Assembly: GCA_933822405.4 (NCBI GenBank)
Contig: CAKOGP040001755.1
Location: 1 to 20,915, forward strand
Direction of reading: 5' to 3'
Source: Cylindrotheca closterium
Taxonomy: Eukaryota; Bacillariophyta; Bacillariophyceae; Bacillariales; Bacillariaceae
Length of the DNA: 20,915 nt
A program made the translations under genes and the position numbers. A model generated the notes under the pieces. That model searched no databases and was not told where the DNA came from. It saw nothing but the letters and a program-made list of their open reading frames with translations. Shown here piece by piece: positions 9,258 through 19,700 of this stretch. Position 1 is the stretch's first letter; each line of letters begins with the position of its first letter.

Positions 9258-9459
9258 GGAAGAAAAGGATGACAATAGAGTTGAGTGAGAGATGGGTTCT
9301 TTCGCCCAACACGTACGTTTTCTTTTCTTCGCTTCGCGAGGTGATGGGTCTGACGTGGACCAATTGTTTCTTTTTTTTAAAAATGAAAAAAATAAAAATT
9401 GAGTGACGTCAGGTTCTAAAAAATTTAGTTCCCACCAAAGCAATAGGACTACTGCAAGA
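9258..9459 (-). promoter_or_regulatory. Upstream region of HSF-HSF-BTB with two TGACGT words
   Basis: Between the formin stop and the HSF-BTB start lie a full palindromic TGACGTCA at 9404-9411 and a TGACGT at 9351-9356. TGACGT is the core of the CO2/cAMP-responsive elements described in Phaeodactylum promoters and of bZIP sites generally. An A/T-rich stretch at 9369-9400 is adjacent. The open frame running through this region has no recognisable protein character. Function as a promoter is inferred from position. Confidence 0.45.
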
Positions 9460-12400
9460 TTAATTCCCTCCACTGCCTCCGCCCCATGGAAACCAAGCGT
9501 TCTTCCTTTTGCTCTCAGTACCAGCCTTGCTGATATCCCTTCCATCCTCATTGTTGTTGTCTATATTACTGATGGCTCCGAAACCTCCGAGACCGTCATC
9601 AAAACCGACATCTGCTCCAAATGACAAACCAGGTTTCAGGCCAACATCATCACGAGGAGTTGAGGTACCTCCAGGCAACTTTGCTGAGTCGAAGCGTTGA
9701 AACGGTGGTTGCGAAAGATTGACTGTAGGGGGTTGAGAATCATCGAAGAGCATAGAAGTTGCAGGTCTGCCTCTTGTGTGAATCATAAACTGGTTTGGAG
9801 GCTGTTCCACATTGTCAAAATACGGATCAAATGGCGTTGTTGGATGGTGTGGAGGTGCCATTTTCCCTGGAGTGTTGAGTCCACTACCAACTGATATATC
9901 ATCATAGTAGCTTGCAAAACTCGTAGAGCTTGCAATGGTCGAATCGTCGTCAAACTCTGCACCATCATTGAGATCTCTTGGCATTTCGAACCCTACAACG
10001 CTGTCAGAATCACAAGCCTTGATGACTTCACCAGCCCAAGGCATCCAATTGGTGATATCCTCTCCATCTGTCCAGGTCTGTGACATTCCAACTTCCATAC
10101 CCTCTTGAGGAATACTATCCACAACGGATATGTCATAAAAACTCTCAGTTCTTTTTTTCGCTTCGATCAGCTGTAGAGACAGTGGCGCACTCAAAACACT
10201 TTCTACAGCACTGGTAGAACGAGTTTGCTCTTTCATTGGCTTTGGGTCGTTGGTACCAAACAAGGACTGTGAGCTTGTTTTTTTTTCCATCAGCAAGCTA
10301 GTTTCAGGCTGGTAAGTGGGGTCTACTGCACTCCTTTCTTTGTCCAATTTGATATTAAGCACTTTACTGCCTTGTGTACGTGGCTCGCTGAAACTCTCAA
10401 CACTTCCAGCCTGTAACGCAATTGGTCCCTGCGAATGTCTCGAATCTAGTGTTTCAATAGTGTGCATCAGCATAATCGTTTCAGTAGTCTTTTCATCGTG
10501 CCCTGCAGCCTCATTGGCCTGGGGTTGCGTACTTGGGTCCAAAATTGCTCGTGTGATGTCCTCGCTGGCTTCTTTCATCACGTTTTCCGTTGTTTGGGGC
10601 TTTCTTTGGCTCGGTACCGGTACTGGATGTGGTCCAGCTTGACGTTTTTGTTCTGTACCGTCGCTGGGCTTGCCCATTGAGAACTCTATTGTATTCTGCA
10701 TTCCTTTCGTATTAAGAAGAGATGGTTCTCCTTGATGTACTGAATTGCTTCTATTTGTGGGTAGTTGTCCTTCCGTCTGCGGTTCCGTTGCCTTTTGATG
10801 CTCTTGAGCTCCTTTTTCCATTCCATTCTGTGGCTTTGTTTTTTCAATGCCAATCTTGCCGTTGTCAAACACTGTGGTCAAGCTTTTGCCGCACCCTGAT
10901 TCTGCTGTGTTGGCCACAGTCACACTGTGGTTTGGGACTGGATTGCTGTTGGTCAAAGGATGCAGATCATTTTTTATGTCTACAAAGTCTTCCCGTTGCT
11001 TGGCTGGTCTGCATTTTTGCAAATCAACAGAGGGAGAGGTTTTGTTTTTGTCACAATTTTTTTGCCCAATCCCCCTAGTCGCAGGGGTAATCATGTTAGT
11101 GTCTAATGGTAGTGATGTTTTGGTTGCCTTTGAGCTGATGCTTCGGTTCATTTCCTCCTTCTTTGACTCAGTTTTCTGCATGTGCAAAACATCAATAGAA
11201 GATTCGGACTGATCTGCTGGTTGTAGAGGAGCCGTGGACGGCGCAGGGCAAGTCTCTTGATTGCCTAACACGTTTTCATCTAAACCTCCAGTTTCAACAC
11301 CACCAACCATTTTCTCGGTATTCACGTTGGAATTGATTTTCTTTGCTTGTGCTGTTGCCGAAGGCTGCACGCCACTGAATTGCCGACCTTTACGCGATGC
11401 AGCTGCTGCAGCCATGGCCAACAACAGATCGGATCTTGTCTGTTGTTTACTATGTCGCGTGCTTTTGATAGTTTGGAGGTTTCCTCTGGTTGTAGTACCG
11501 CCGATATCCCTTTCCTTTGGTATGTTCAAGACCTTCTTGCCCTTTGGTTTGGGTTGCAACGCAGAGCTGCTACCATGCTGACCCTTCTTTGCCCTACCAC
11601 GTGACTTGTCTGCATCCTTGGCTGCAGCCTTTGCGACCCTTGCAGCTGCACGCTTTCTTTCCTTTGTCTATAGCAGGGCTTAGCAAGGCCATATAAACAA
11701 GTGCGAAATACAGCGACAAAATACTGACCTCTTTTTTCTCTATAGCTTCAACTTGATCCACTGCCTTTTGAAACTCCCTCATGAAGCGACGAAGTATCCC
11801 AAAAAAGTCTCCTGTTGGCATGTTCTCATCTTCTCCAAAGTATTGGAGTATCGCAAGAAACTTTTTTCTTACATCCTCAATGGAGACAATAGCTTGATCA
11901 CAAGAAAATTTGGAGTCCACCATGAATCTTTCCATGGGCGTCCGGCCAGTGTGGTGATCCATTTTGTTGAATTGTGAAATATTTCCTACCTGCCGAACAG
12001 TTGTTCGCTGTTCCTTCAAGTCTTCTAGGGTCATTGGCTTCAATTCCCCAGCCTCTTCTAAGCGTTCTGCTTCTGCTTGTACCGTGTTGTGTACCCCAAC
12101 AAGCTCTTGCCCAAGTGCCTTCACTTCGTTGGCTAGGGAATCAAGGAGGACACTCTCGGCAGGAATTACGGAGCTGATATCGTTGCTAAATGTCAAAAGC
12201 CCAGAATCGTTTTTCTTCACCAGCTTCACCACGTAGTGTAGAACACTTGTCTTTTTGTCAAATGCTTTTGCCTAGAGATACGGTTCAAAGGTCAGAAAGA
12301 AGCAGCAACTAGTCAGGATCGCAGTTTCAACCTACCTCATTTAGTTTCAGAAGTGCATCAAGTGTGAACCCAATTGCCATATTGCCCTCGCCACCAGTAT

Positions 12401-15400
12401 TGATCTCATTGACCACTGTGAGAATCATTGCCATCAACTTTCTGAGCTTTTCCGAGGATCGCAACTGGTCGCAAGCGGAGTTCAAAGTATTTATTCCAGC
12501 ATTCACATCATCGAAGCGATTCTTGAACACGCATCTGAAAAGCATGGCATCAATTTTCTCTGATGCACCAGGAACATCAATCATTTTATACATATACTTC
12601 TCAGTCTCACTAAGATTAGCATACAGCACTTCTTTTGGACTTTTGGAGTTTTGCATGTATCCAATCAAGTCCCTCCGTTCGTCTGGATTTGCGAGAAACT
12701 CTTTCAAAGCCGATAACTGGGTTGAATCAAACTTACTCCTTTCCCTATAGGTGAAAACAAGCCATGAGAACCGAAAATCTAGATCATCACGCAGCAACCA
12801 ATATACTCACATCTTGTTCACAATATCTGCAATTTTCCCATATTCAATCTTCAATCGGGCGAGAATGATGCCACCATTCATTGATCGTTTCGGATCAATA
12901 ACTTGTACAAGCTTCTTGACTGCCTTTTCGGGCTTCTTCATTTTCTTGGCATCCTTAGGGTCTGCAGATTCGGTAAACAGTTCCTCAAACTCTTTTTGGT
13001 CGTAGTTCAATTTGTTCATGTCAACAACATCTCGAACAATGTGCCACATTGAATTCTCCTTGAGCTTTCCGGGGTCAATTGGGTTCCAATAGATTTTCTT
13101 TCGCCGCACTCTTTTCTTCTTCTTTGTTGGACTCTTCCTTGATGTGGATGCCTCCTTCAATTGATATGCTACCGACTTCTCGGGATCTAGGTCAAGTACA
13201 TCGGGGTCTTTGCCATCACGCTCGAGTGCATTCTTGACAGCTCCAATTGGAAGTCCCATGCCAATCATTTTGAAATATTTTGCATACTCAGGGTCATCTT
13301 TCAGAGGAATCGCTGTATCTTTCTTTCGATTCTTTACAAGTTGGAACTGGATACTTTTTCCTGGGTCAAGATCCATGACATCTGGATCCTTTCCGTCTCG
13401 CATCAATGCATTCTTGACAGCGTCAATGGGCAAGCCCATCCCAATCATCTTGAAGTACTTCGTATATGCTGGGTCATCCTTTAGTGCAATGCCCGTGTCT
13501 TCTTTTGCACCTGTCTGTGATTTGAAGGTCTCGCCTGGATCGAGATCAATTATTGCAGGATCCTTTCCGTCACGCACCAAGGCATTTTTGACAGCCCCAA
13601 CAGGCATCCCTATTTTCAGCATCTTGAAATACTTCTGGTAGTCTGGGTCGTCTTTTAGTGGGGGGTTCTTGCCTTCCGAGTGCTTCAATAGCTGCGAACC
13701 TAAGCTCTTTGTAGGATCAAGATCAATGACCGAGGGATCCTTCCCATCTCGTTGCAAAGCATTTTTAACAGCGTCTCTGGGGAGACCCATTTTGAGCATT
13801 TTGAAATACTTCTCGTATTCTGGATCTTCCTTTAATGCTACATCTCCAGCATCATTATCTGGTTGCTCTGGCATTTGCTCTTCCAGACTCTTTTCTGGAT
13901 TGAGTTTGAGAACAAGTGGGTCTTTCCCATCGCGTTTCATTGCATGCTCTACCTGTGCCGATGTTATGCCCATTTTCAACATTTTGAAGTACTTGGCGTA
14001 TTCAGGATCGTCATTCCATGGTGTCAATGAAATTGTAGTCTCTTCTGCTTGACTTGGAGATTGCTCTCCTGCGTCTTGTGACCTCTGGTCCTTGTTCCTA
14101 CTTTTTTCCAATTCTTCAGCATTACGGGCCTCTTTCCATTCTTTCTCCTTCTGTTCCTTTGATTTACAATTCATACTGCCCTCTGTCGACTCTTTAGATT
14201 TGTTGCCTACTTCATCTGTTCCTTCTTTCTCCATATTTGCGGCTGCCTTTGGTGGAAGACCATCCCATTTTTGAGACTCTCTCAACAGATCAAGAAGGCA
14301 TGGCAGTGTCACCCCAGTATGCTGCATTTGGAGTAGAACCTGGGTTGATATGCCTCGTTGTCGATCGTAGCGACGGCTATAGTGGTTCTGTTGAGAGTTG
14401 CTCCTGGTACAACTTCGCCCACGGTAGAAAATTGGATTGAGATCTGGATGAAATGGAACTTTCGGTAGACAAATAGACTCCAGCGTTGGTGTTGGAAACC
14501 TGTTATTCAACTCCGCATACTCTGCACCGAAGCAACGGACAATATCACCAGGGCGCGGGTATGTCATTCCCGACACCATCCATCCAACATCATGACAGCA
14601 CACTTCTTTCCTGGACTGTTCCCAACGGCGAATTGCACTGTTTCTTCGCTTCGGAGTGTTTCCCGAATCAGAATTCGTCTCATGAAGCTTTCGTCTCTCG
14701 TCAAGTTCTTTGAAACTGGCAATGTCTTTGGAATCCAAGTTCTTTGAAACGTCAATTGAGTTCAGTACGCCAAACATCTTCTGCAGTCTGTCACCATCTT
14801 TTTCGAGATCCATTTCTTCGTTTTTCGGTACTTTTACCTTGTCATGTTGAAAGTTCGATGATATGAAAGGACTTTCTGTGGATGTATCGCCATCTGATGG
14901 AAGTCGCCACCATGCAAATAAAGGGGAGCTCAACAGCAAATTGTTTGTTCGATTATGACTGAAATTTGTGAGCTGGAGTGCAAGGCAAATCAAATGACCT
15001 GCGCAGTTTTCGAAGACTCGTTCGTCATGAAGGGTGCGGAAGGCCTTGATGTCGGAGGCGTCTGGCCGTGCAGAGTGATGCTGAAAGATGACTTTCAACC
15101 CTTCCTCATATGCCTGTCGGTGGTGACTACACCATACTTTTTCCGATAACACTCCTTCTTTCGACTTTAGCTTGTCTCCTAACCCCCTAGGTAATCGATG
15201 AGTGGTCTCCGGTTTGCTACCCTCCGTCTCGTCCCAATCAGCTTGGAATAGAAGCGTCACCAGAAAGTCTTCATGATCAAGATGCAACGCGTAGCGTTTC
15301 GTCAAATCAACTTTCTTTGACGGAAGCTCGTATGGACACCCCCCAGCGAGAAATCCGGTGTTATTCGAGTACCGAAAAAGAATCTTGCTCGGATCGTGCA

Positions 15401-16751
15401 TTGCTGTGTCTTTGGCAAAATCTCCGCCGAACCGACAAAGCAAAAGAAAGTCACCGTCCAAACACACATCGACTTTGTAGAACCCCTCCTCATCAATCCA
15501 TTGGGATAATGCGCTTGAGTTTCTCGGTGATGTTGAATCGCTAGCCCATATTTCTGGGTGGGAAGAGTATACAAGGCGTTGCGATGAGTCCCATATGTCT
15601 AAGCAAGGCTTGTCCTCCACTGGCACCCCCTGTAGAGCAATAGCTCGTAATAGTAGTGGTTTTCGGTTCAGATATCCACCAATATTTAAGGCAGTATCAA
15701 ACTGACGAAAGAAGAGTCGAAGTGTCGGCGGAAGTTGTTTCCAAGTTGTTTCTGGATTTTTCACTCCGCGTTTGAAAAGGAAGCGAAAAAAACCTTCTTG
15801 GCTGTACTTAACGATCCCAGCAAACTTCAGATAGCATGCAACTACAATCGCCGTTCGAGTCTTCCCGTTGGAGCAATAGACAAGTGCAACATTTTGATGG
15901 TGAAGTTTCAAGTATGCATGGATTGCGTAACATGTTTTGAGAATATTTGGAATCGATGGCGTTTCTGACCTCTCTACGCACGGGGACCACCAACCCAGTT
16001 GAACAATTTGCCGTCGGAAAAGGAGTAAAGTCCGGTCATCCGGCTGCTCATCCACCAGAGAGAATGCTAGATAGTGGTCTGACCCATGCCGTTTGTCCAA
16101 AAACGACGTCATAATTCCAGGAGAATTTTGTGCTGTAACGGGAACCCGAGATGAGCTAGCTTTGTTCGAATCATGGATCGCTTCCTCGTTGGACATGGTC
16201 GAGGCAGATACCTTATCCCCATTTGAATTTCGATGTGTGTTCTTGGTATCAGCAACCGGGCTGTCCAAGGAATATTGATTGGGTGTACTCTTTTCTCCTG
16301 TCGATGTCTCGCCCTCGTATAGATTCATTATTCCTCCTCGTATTTCGTTCGTAGAGGCCTTCAGGGCTCTCCCTGAATGATTCTCTGTCGCACTCGGAGT
16401 TGTAGAAGATGACTCTTGTGGATCGGAGTCCCTTCTGGAGATATCATTGTCGTTGTGACTCGTTATTGGATTTCGAGTTTGAGGTCCAGATATTGGTCGT
16501 GGAAGTTGAGCATACGTCGGCCGCTTTTCCCTACCATTGTCGATATACGAAGGATTTGAGCTGGCCGTTGGTTGACTTGAAACAATCAATCTATCTGTGA
16601 GGTAAAGCAAGTCTACTGATGATGGTGGAGTCTGGAGACGATTTTTCAGTTCTTGGGTCGCTTTCTTTGTAACTGCCTCGATTCTTGGTACTAATGAGCC
16701 CTGGACTTGGTGGAAGATATCATCAACAAGATCGTCCAGTAGAACATTCAT
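9460..16751 (-). CDS. PTEN-C2 formin with CCDC53-like repeats and FH2 domain
   Basis: Four exons (16751-12811, 12744-12336, 12271-11729, 11667-9460) encode 2366 residues; the GT-AG introns of 66, 64 and 61 bp rejoin conserved FH2 sequence. Order: PTEN start DLLYLTDRLIV (47-57); a low-complexity insertion; PTEN core from about 212 with CSNGKTR (293-299); C2-like domain (about 358-510); an unassigned region; five KYFKML repeats (912-1199); FH2 (about 1210-1630) with KIYWNPID, IDPKRSMNGGIIL and LQYFGED; then a 735-residue polar tail ending AWFPWGGGSGGN. Formins nucleate and elongate actin; PTEN-C2 parts of plant class II formins bind membrane lipid. There is no proline-rich FH1. The FH2 GNxMN motif is degenerate (VVNEIN). 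Family call is firm; phosphatase activity is uncertain because Tyr replaces the usual His before the catalytic Cys. Confidence 0.92.
13155..14018 (-). repeat. Five CCDC53-like repeats inside the formin
   Basis: Five protein repeats begin at about residues 914, 976, 1034, 1092 and 1152. Each has the form DDPEYxKYFKMLKMGLPxxAVK, then xALxRDGKDPxVxDLDPxKS. The pattern resembles the C-terminal motif of WASH-complex subunit CCDC53 (family resemblance from memory). Repeat 1 is most divergent (ITSAQVEHAMKRDGKDP); repeats 4 and 5 share KYFKMIGMGLPI and are the closest pair, suggesting growth by duplication toward the FH2 side. Spacing is 58-62 residues. Confidence 0.9.
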
Positions 16752-17056
16752 TGTGTGTCTGCTTGTTGTCTTATCCGCATTTCCTTACTCTCGTGAACCC
16801 GCCGCTTCGCATTTTTTATTTCGTTCAGTGAAAAATATGAGTCGAATGTTTCGGCTCATTTCTTTCGCTCAGATCTGTATTGTAGAATGAACCTTACCCT
16901 ACTCTTCGTATGGTCACAGACTACTGTAGGAATGGGCGCATCACAATACATAGAAGGAGAAACAGGAAAACAATGTTTATCACTAAGCACTACATTCCAA
17001 AGGTAGATCAGCCTTCAATATTTCCACAAGAAAATCGTCATCTTGGCTGTACCAAA
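16752..17056. promoter_or_regulatory. Intergenic region: formin upstream and RAD51 downstream sequence
   Basis: The 305 bp between the formin start and the RAD51 stop contain no recognisable gene. The only structure seen is an imperfect inverted repeat at 16837-16859: ATGAGTCGAA and TTCGGCTCAT around a TGT loop, with one mismatch, about 90 bp upstream of the formin start. The formin promoter and the RAD51 3' end must lie here. Confidence 0.4.
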
Positions 17057-18405
17057 CTAGTCTTGTGCGTCACATATACCGGCAGCGGACACCGCGAATT
17101 GGGCATCTGCTTCAGGAAGTGTAGGACTATCAAAAACGCTCATGATGCGATTTTCGCCGCGTCCCTTACGGAGACGCAAACGAGTAGTCGACGCATGGGC
17201 AATAATGTTCCCCCCAATTGGTTTGGTAGAGTCCTTCGCAAAACTCATACCGTCAGGATTGGCAACCACTTGATTCGTAATGAAAACGGCGACACCAAAT
17301 TCCTCCGCAAGTCGGGTAAGTTGACGCAAGAACTGCCCCATTTGCATTTGACGCTCGCTAAGTTCACCACGACCAGTATAGTCTGTACGAAAGAGTGCAG
17401 TGGCTGAATCCACGACAAGAAGGGCATATCTGTCCTGCGCCATTATGGCTGCAGCTACCTTGAGTAGTTCCATCTGGTGCTCAGAGTTATGAGCGCGAGC
17501 ACAAGCAACATTTTCCAGTGCAACAGCTGGATCAAGACCGAATCGTTCGGCGATTGCCTGGAGTCTGTTCGGACGAAAAGTGCCTTCGGTATCAATATAG
17601 ATTGCTTTTCCCTCGGCACCTCCTTCCGTCACCGCCATTTGGCAAGTAACACAAAGAGTATGGCACAATTGAGTCTTGCCAGTGCGAAACTCCCCGAAGA
17701 CTTCGGTGATAGAACCCGTTTCGACTCCTCCTTCGAGAAGCTTGTCAATCTCTACGGAACCAGTTGTCAGTGTTACGAGGTACCTGACGCGCCAGTCCAA
17801 AGCGAGGAACGAACAGCAATACGTGAATATGAGGTAAATAACAAAGAGGCACAAGTACTGGTACTTGATAGCAATCAGGACCACCTACTTTCGATCTTCG
17901 AGTGCGTCGGCGGCAGTTTTGAAATCCATTGAAACCATCGACTTGACGATCTCCTTGAGCTTTATGACTTTTGCTTCCGAAATACCTTTGACGTCGGAAA
18001 GCTTGCGCGCTGTTGCATGTGCGATCTATGAACGGCAAGTGAAAAAGACTAGAATCAGACATTTGCTGAATCATTCGTTTCCTACCTCTGGCCAGAATGA
18101 CTGACAGGTTAGAACAGAGTGGATCCGCAGGTCACTTACCGACTGCACTGTGTGATATCCTGCTGTTTGGAGCTTCTGAATATCGTTAGCAGCAATTCCA
18201 TGCTCTTGCAGTACTTCCAATGTTCGAAATTGGGCGAACTTTAGCGTAGCGGAAATTCCAAAGATGAAAAGAATAGTTTGTTGAGTGCCAGCCCTGAACT
18301 CTTTTACAATCAAACCGAATTATGTCTTACCTCCATTTCTGCGTCATTTTCATCGCCTTGCTGTTGCATGTCATCATGGTTGGCGGTTTCTTCTTGCATC
18401 ATCAT
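17057..18405 (-). CDS. RAD51: DNA repair and recombination protein RAD51
   Basis: Exons 18405-18331, 18238-18140, 18025-17889 and 17783-17057 give 345 residues, close to the family norm (human 339). The acidic, Gln-rich N-terminus precedes a helix-hairpin-helix domain ([28 protein letters not shown]). Then come the RecA core with Walker A GEFRTGKT (134-141), Walker B LLVVD (225-229), the [15 protein letters not shown] block, and the end [14 protein letters not shown] through [22 protein letters not shown] and IDTEGTFRP favour RAD51 over DMC1. It forms the strand-exchange filament on single-stranded DNA in the nucleus. Introns are 92, 114 and 105 bp, the longest in the window; an in-frame TGA upstream of 18405 supports the start at the triple ATG. 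The same-strand formin lies downstream. Confidence 0.94.
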
Positions 18406-18699
18406 CTTGAGCTGGAATTTGTTCAACAACAAATGGTTTCGAGTGCAATTTTGAATTGTGTGTCACTCCTCTTCATGGACGATGCAACGGTTTTGGTAAA
18501 AATTATAGCGCGATCTGTACTTCCATACGAAGCCATTTGTCTTGCCACCGTCCGCGATTGACCTACAATACGTGGTTCAAACTTTAGTGACCAAAAGCAA
18601 CCTACCGTAGTTCCTGGCCTCTCCAGCCGCATTACACCGGCAGTTGGATACTCTAGAAGTAGCATAAAAACCAATTAACGATTCAGTTATATATATATG
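18406..18699. promoter_or_regulatory. RAD51 upstream region
   Basis: No gene is visible. It should contain the RAD51 promoter and 5' UTR. On the minus strand a possible 5' UTR intron (GTAGGTTGC to ATTGTAG) lies near 18561-18605, which is only a guess. A TATATATATATA run at about 18689-18698 marks the boundary with the retrotransposon relic. Confidence 0.35.
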
Positions 18700-19182
18700 G
18701 ATTTACGAACTTTCAAATGGTATATTGATGCATCATTTGCAGTTCATCCAGATTTCAGAAGTCACACTGGAGATGTATTGACTATGGGTGAAGGAGGATT
18801 ACAACTAGTCTCAAAGAAATAGAAGTTGAAAAGTCAAAGTTTGACAGAAGCCAAATTGATTGGTGTTGATGATGCTGCGACACAGATATTATGGACGAAA
18901 CTATTCGTGGAAGCACAAGGTTATCCTGTTGAAAAGAACATGATCCTATATCAGGATAACAAGAGTTCTATTCTATTGGAAAAGAATGGACGTGATAGTG
19001 CCGGAAAGCGAAGCCGAGCTTTGAACATTTGATATTTCTTTATGACTGATCAAGTCAAGAAAGGGAATGTAACTATTGAGCATTGTCCAACTGAAAAGAT
19101 GTGGGGAGATTTCATGAGCAAACCTCTACAGAGACAAAGATTCTTGGAATTCAGATCATTGATCCAAGGAGAACAAGATTAG
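18700..19182 (+). pseudogene. Ty1/copia (CoDi-like) RNase H relic with two stops
   Basis: Reading through from 18700 gives 160 codons matching the C-terminal RNase H part of a copia polyprotein: WYIDASFAVHPDFRSHTG, SLTEAKLIGVDDA, QDNKSSILLEKNG, GKRSRALNI, then GNVTIEHCPTEKMWGDFMSKPLQ, ending at a TAG (19180). Two internal stops interrupt it: TAG at 18820-18822, where relatives have Gln (CAG), and TGA at 19030-19032, where relatives have Arg (CGA). Both are explained by a C-to-T change. Everything upstream (gag, protease, integrase, most of the reverse transcriptase) is missing, so this is a 5'-truncated dead copy. Confidence 0.9.
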
Positions 19183-19245
19183 GAACAACGCAATTTCCTT
19201 TGATGTTCCGTTGTTATCAACTATGTTAATAAAACGGCAGGAGTG

Positions 19246-19700
19246 TGTTGGATATATTATGATTTTTAAAGTATATATTTGGAGAAACGAGAAAAAGAGA
19301 ATACATGTGAATGATGGAGAAAAAGATGTCGATTGATACAACTAAAGATGTGGATTGATACGACTAAAAATATCGCACGCTGCAAGTCAGAAAAAAGATC
19401 ATATTTCTATGGAAATCATCCCATTGATGATGTAAGAAAATAAGACTCAAGGAAGATCCAAAGTTGGATACTAATCAAAGTACGGACTACAGTGGAAGGT
19501 GAACGGATGAATATATTGAACTTGAAGCATATCAGGCTGACAAAGAGAGAATTCTGAGAATTTTCACTGTGCTGGAAGAAAAAGAGTCAAAGTCAAAAGT
19601 TGACAGATTGTTCTCACTTTTTAAAATATATCACGAGTAATGAGTGAATTGGTTGATAAAGTAGGATCTCTGATAGATCTATATACTTCTATATTCTGCA
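19246..19700 (+). mobile_element. Probable 3' LTR of the copia relic
   Basis: Sixty-three bases after the polyprotein stop, following a purine-rich AAAACGGCAGGAG, the sequence TGTTGGATATATTATG resembles a copia LTR start (TG...). A matching end with CA is ATATTCTGCA at 19691-19700; its reverse complement TGCAGAATATA partly matches the start. Recognisable coding sequence of a different element begins immediately after. The 5' LTR is not in the window, so the limits and any target duplication cannot be confirmed. The segment is A/T-rich with no gene. Confidence 0.5.
19322..19365 (+). repeat. 22-bp tandem duplication in the LTR
   Basis: AAAGATGTCGATTGATACAACT (first 20 bases: AAAGATGTCGATTGATACAA) at 19322-19343 is repeated with two changes at 19344-19365. 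Such duplications are common in LTR regulatory parts; function is unknown. Confidence 0.75.

Noticed and set aside
9258..9551. N-terminal extension of the HSF protein to 9551
   Set aside because: It would overlap the formin coding end and crosses A/T-rich upstream sequence with no family resemblance; the ATG at 9257 is more plausible.
17057..18405. DMC1 instead of RAD51
   Set aside because: Walker A context [14 protein letters not shown] and the [10 protein letters not shown] segment fit RAD51; DMC1 has GEFRCGKTQ.
18423..18674. 83-codon minus-strand frame upstream of RAD51
   Set aside because: No recognisable motif, and it overlaps the expected promoter and 5' UTR.
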